DNA of 14,405 nt, taken from assembly GCA_027451165.1 (NCBI GenBank), contig DAIDJX010000058.1, positions 1 through 14,405 of the forward strand. The letters are read 5' to 3'. Of the stretch, positions 13,828-14,405 are shown in pieces. The notes beneath the pieces are model-generated. The model was not told the DNA's origin, made no database searches, and saw only the letters and a program-made list of their open reading frames with translations. The translations under genes were made by a program, and so were the position numbers. How positions within the stretch are numbered: the first letter of the stretch is position 1; each line of letters opens with the position of its first letter. This DNA is from Prolixibacteraceae bacterium (GTDB taxonomy: Bacteria > Bacteroidota > Bacteroidia > Bacteroidales > Prolixibacteraceae).

Positions 13828-14318
13828 TGAGTAAGTCTATGAAAATCAACGGGTTTTTGTGCAGTCTTTTCATTCTCCAGCTGCTTTTCCTGTCGTCACA
13901 GGCACAGCGGATCGGATATAAGGAAATCACGGAAAAAAGGATTGAATTCATTGCTCCCCGCCTGGGGCTCACAGCCGGTGAGTCGGAAAAATTCTGGCCT
14001 TTGTTCCGGGAATTTTATGACCAGCGGGAAAAACTGACACAGAAAACCCGTCAGAAAAACAACCAACCGGATAACAAACCTCTGGTTACTGATGAGGATT
14101 ACCTGAATGCCATCCGTTTTATGATCGATTCAAAAATGAACCAGGTTACCCTGATGAAGGAATATACCGGAAAGTACGTTGAAATACTTCCTCCGGAAAA
14201 AGTATACCGGTTGCTGCAGCTGGAAGAAGAATTCAACAGGGTATTGCTGAATCAGCTGAAAGACCCGGGACCGGAGAGAAAAGAACCGGAGCCCGGGAAA
14301 AAGCGGCCACCTTTTTAA
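13827..14318 (+). CDS. Secreted Spy/CpxP-like helical protein, putative sensor of the sigma cassette
   Basis: A 163-residue protein starting at the TAATG overlap with the previous gene. A second ATG at 13839 gives a cleaner signal peptide (MKINGFLCSLFILQLLFLSSQAQ). The mature part is predicted all-helical, with IEFIAPRLGLTAGESEKFWPLFREFYDQREKL (about 38-69). This 'LT..E.EKFWPL..E' pattern is typical of Bacteroidota periplasmic proteins related to Spy/CpxP/Heavy-metal-sensor helical hairpins. The C-terminus is charged and proline-rich (PGPERKEPEPGKKRPPF). Third in the sigma/anti-sigma cassette, it may sense envelope stress or a ligand and signal to the membrane partner. Function is not proven. 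Confidence 0.75.
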   Translation: MSKSMKINGFLCSLFILQLLFLSSQAQRIGYKEITEKRIEFIAPRLGLTAGESEKFWPLFREFYDQREKLTQKTRQKNNQPDNKPLVTDEDYLNAIRFMIDSKMNQVTLMKEYTGKYVEILPPEKVYRLLQLEEEFNRVLLNQLKDPGPERKEPEPGKKRPPF

Positions 14319-14353
14319 GGTTACCCAGTCAATCATTTAATATACAGAATTTT

Positions 14354-14405
14354 ATGAGAAATAAACTGTTTCTCACAGGGATTGTTTTGCTTTTTTTTCA
14401 ACAAC
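14354..14405 (+). CDS. Start of an exported protein, truncated by window end
   Basis: ATG at 14354 opens a frame with no stop through the window end (17 codons), reading MRNKLFLTGIVLLFFQQ. This is a signal peptide start with a basic N-region and hydrophobic core. It follows the Spy-like gene by 35 bp on the same strand, so it may be a fourth member of the sigma cassette. Nothing can be said about the mature protein. Confidence 0.6.
   Translation, partial: MRNKLFLTGIVLLFFQQ

Overview
The window looks like a chromosomal segment from a member of the Bacteroidota, probably a Bacteroidales/Marinilabiliales-type polysaccharide degrader. The basis is gene content (a Tat-exported Gfo/Idh/MocA lipoprotein, a SUMF1-domain protein, a TIGR02436-type four-helix bundle protein, a uronate-polymer operon, and an ECF sigma cassette with a 'VPDGFF' anti-sigma-like partner), few obvious Shine-Dalgarno sequences, and promoter-like TAnnTTTG motifs. 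The taxonomic assignment is inference; no rRNA or marker gene is present.

Layout. Positions 1-2706 (minus): a two-gene operon with a membrane-anchored tetraheme NapC/NirT-type cytochrome fused to a SUMF1-like domain, followed 19 bp downstream by a Tat/lipobox Gfo/Idh/MocA oxidoreductase that runs off the left edge. Positions 2898-4045 (plus): comF and a four-helix bundle gene. The latter sits between inverted copies of a short repeat, which also forms a tandem array of about 26-bp units just downstream. Positions 4160-6138 (minus): a housekeeping run of ldcA-like S66 carboxypeptidase, YraN/UPF0102, MmcQ/YjbR and an S4 RNA-binding protein, with three further kinds of small repeat in its gaps.

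Positions 6234-12065 (minus): a tight catabolic operon, in transcription order GH29 alpha-L-fucosidase, PL6 lyase, Ser-type S1 sulfatase and an alginate-lyase-fold (PF05426, possibly PL38-like) lyase, with intergenic gaps of 4, 4 and 13 bp when the signal-peptide starts are used. Divergently (12195-12536, plus) lies a KdgF-like cupin that would linearise the unsaturated uronates released by the lyases. Together they predict breakdown of a fucosylated, sulfated, uronic-acid-containing polysaccharide. No SusC/SusD, transporter or regulator is in view.

Positions 12537-12955 hold no gene but a composite of inverted repeats, including a 17-bp perfect-arm hairpin. Positions 12956-14405 (plus): an overlapping cassette of ECF sigma factor, single-TM putative anti-sigma protein and Spy/CpxP-like secreted sensor, followed by the first 17 codons of another exported protein cut by the window end.

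The most unusual items are the tetraheme cytochrome-SUMF1 fusion coupled to an exported oxidoreductase, and the repeat-bracketed four-helix bundle gene. Nothing in the window proves a new system; both are candidates.
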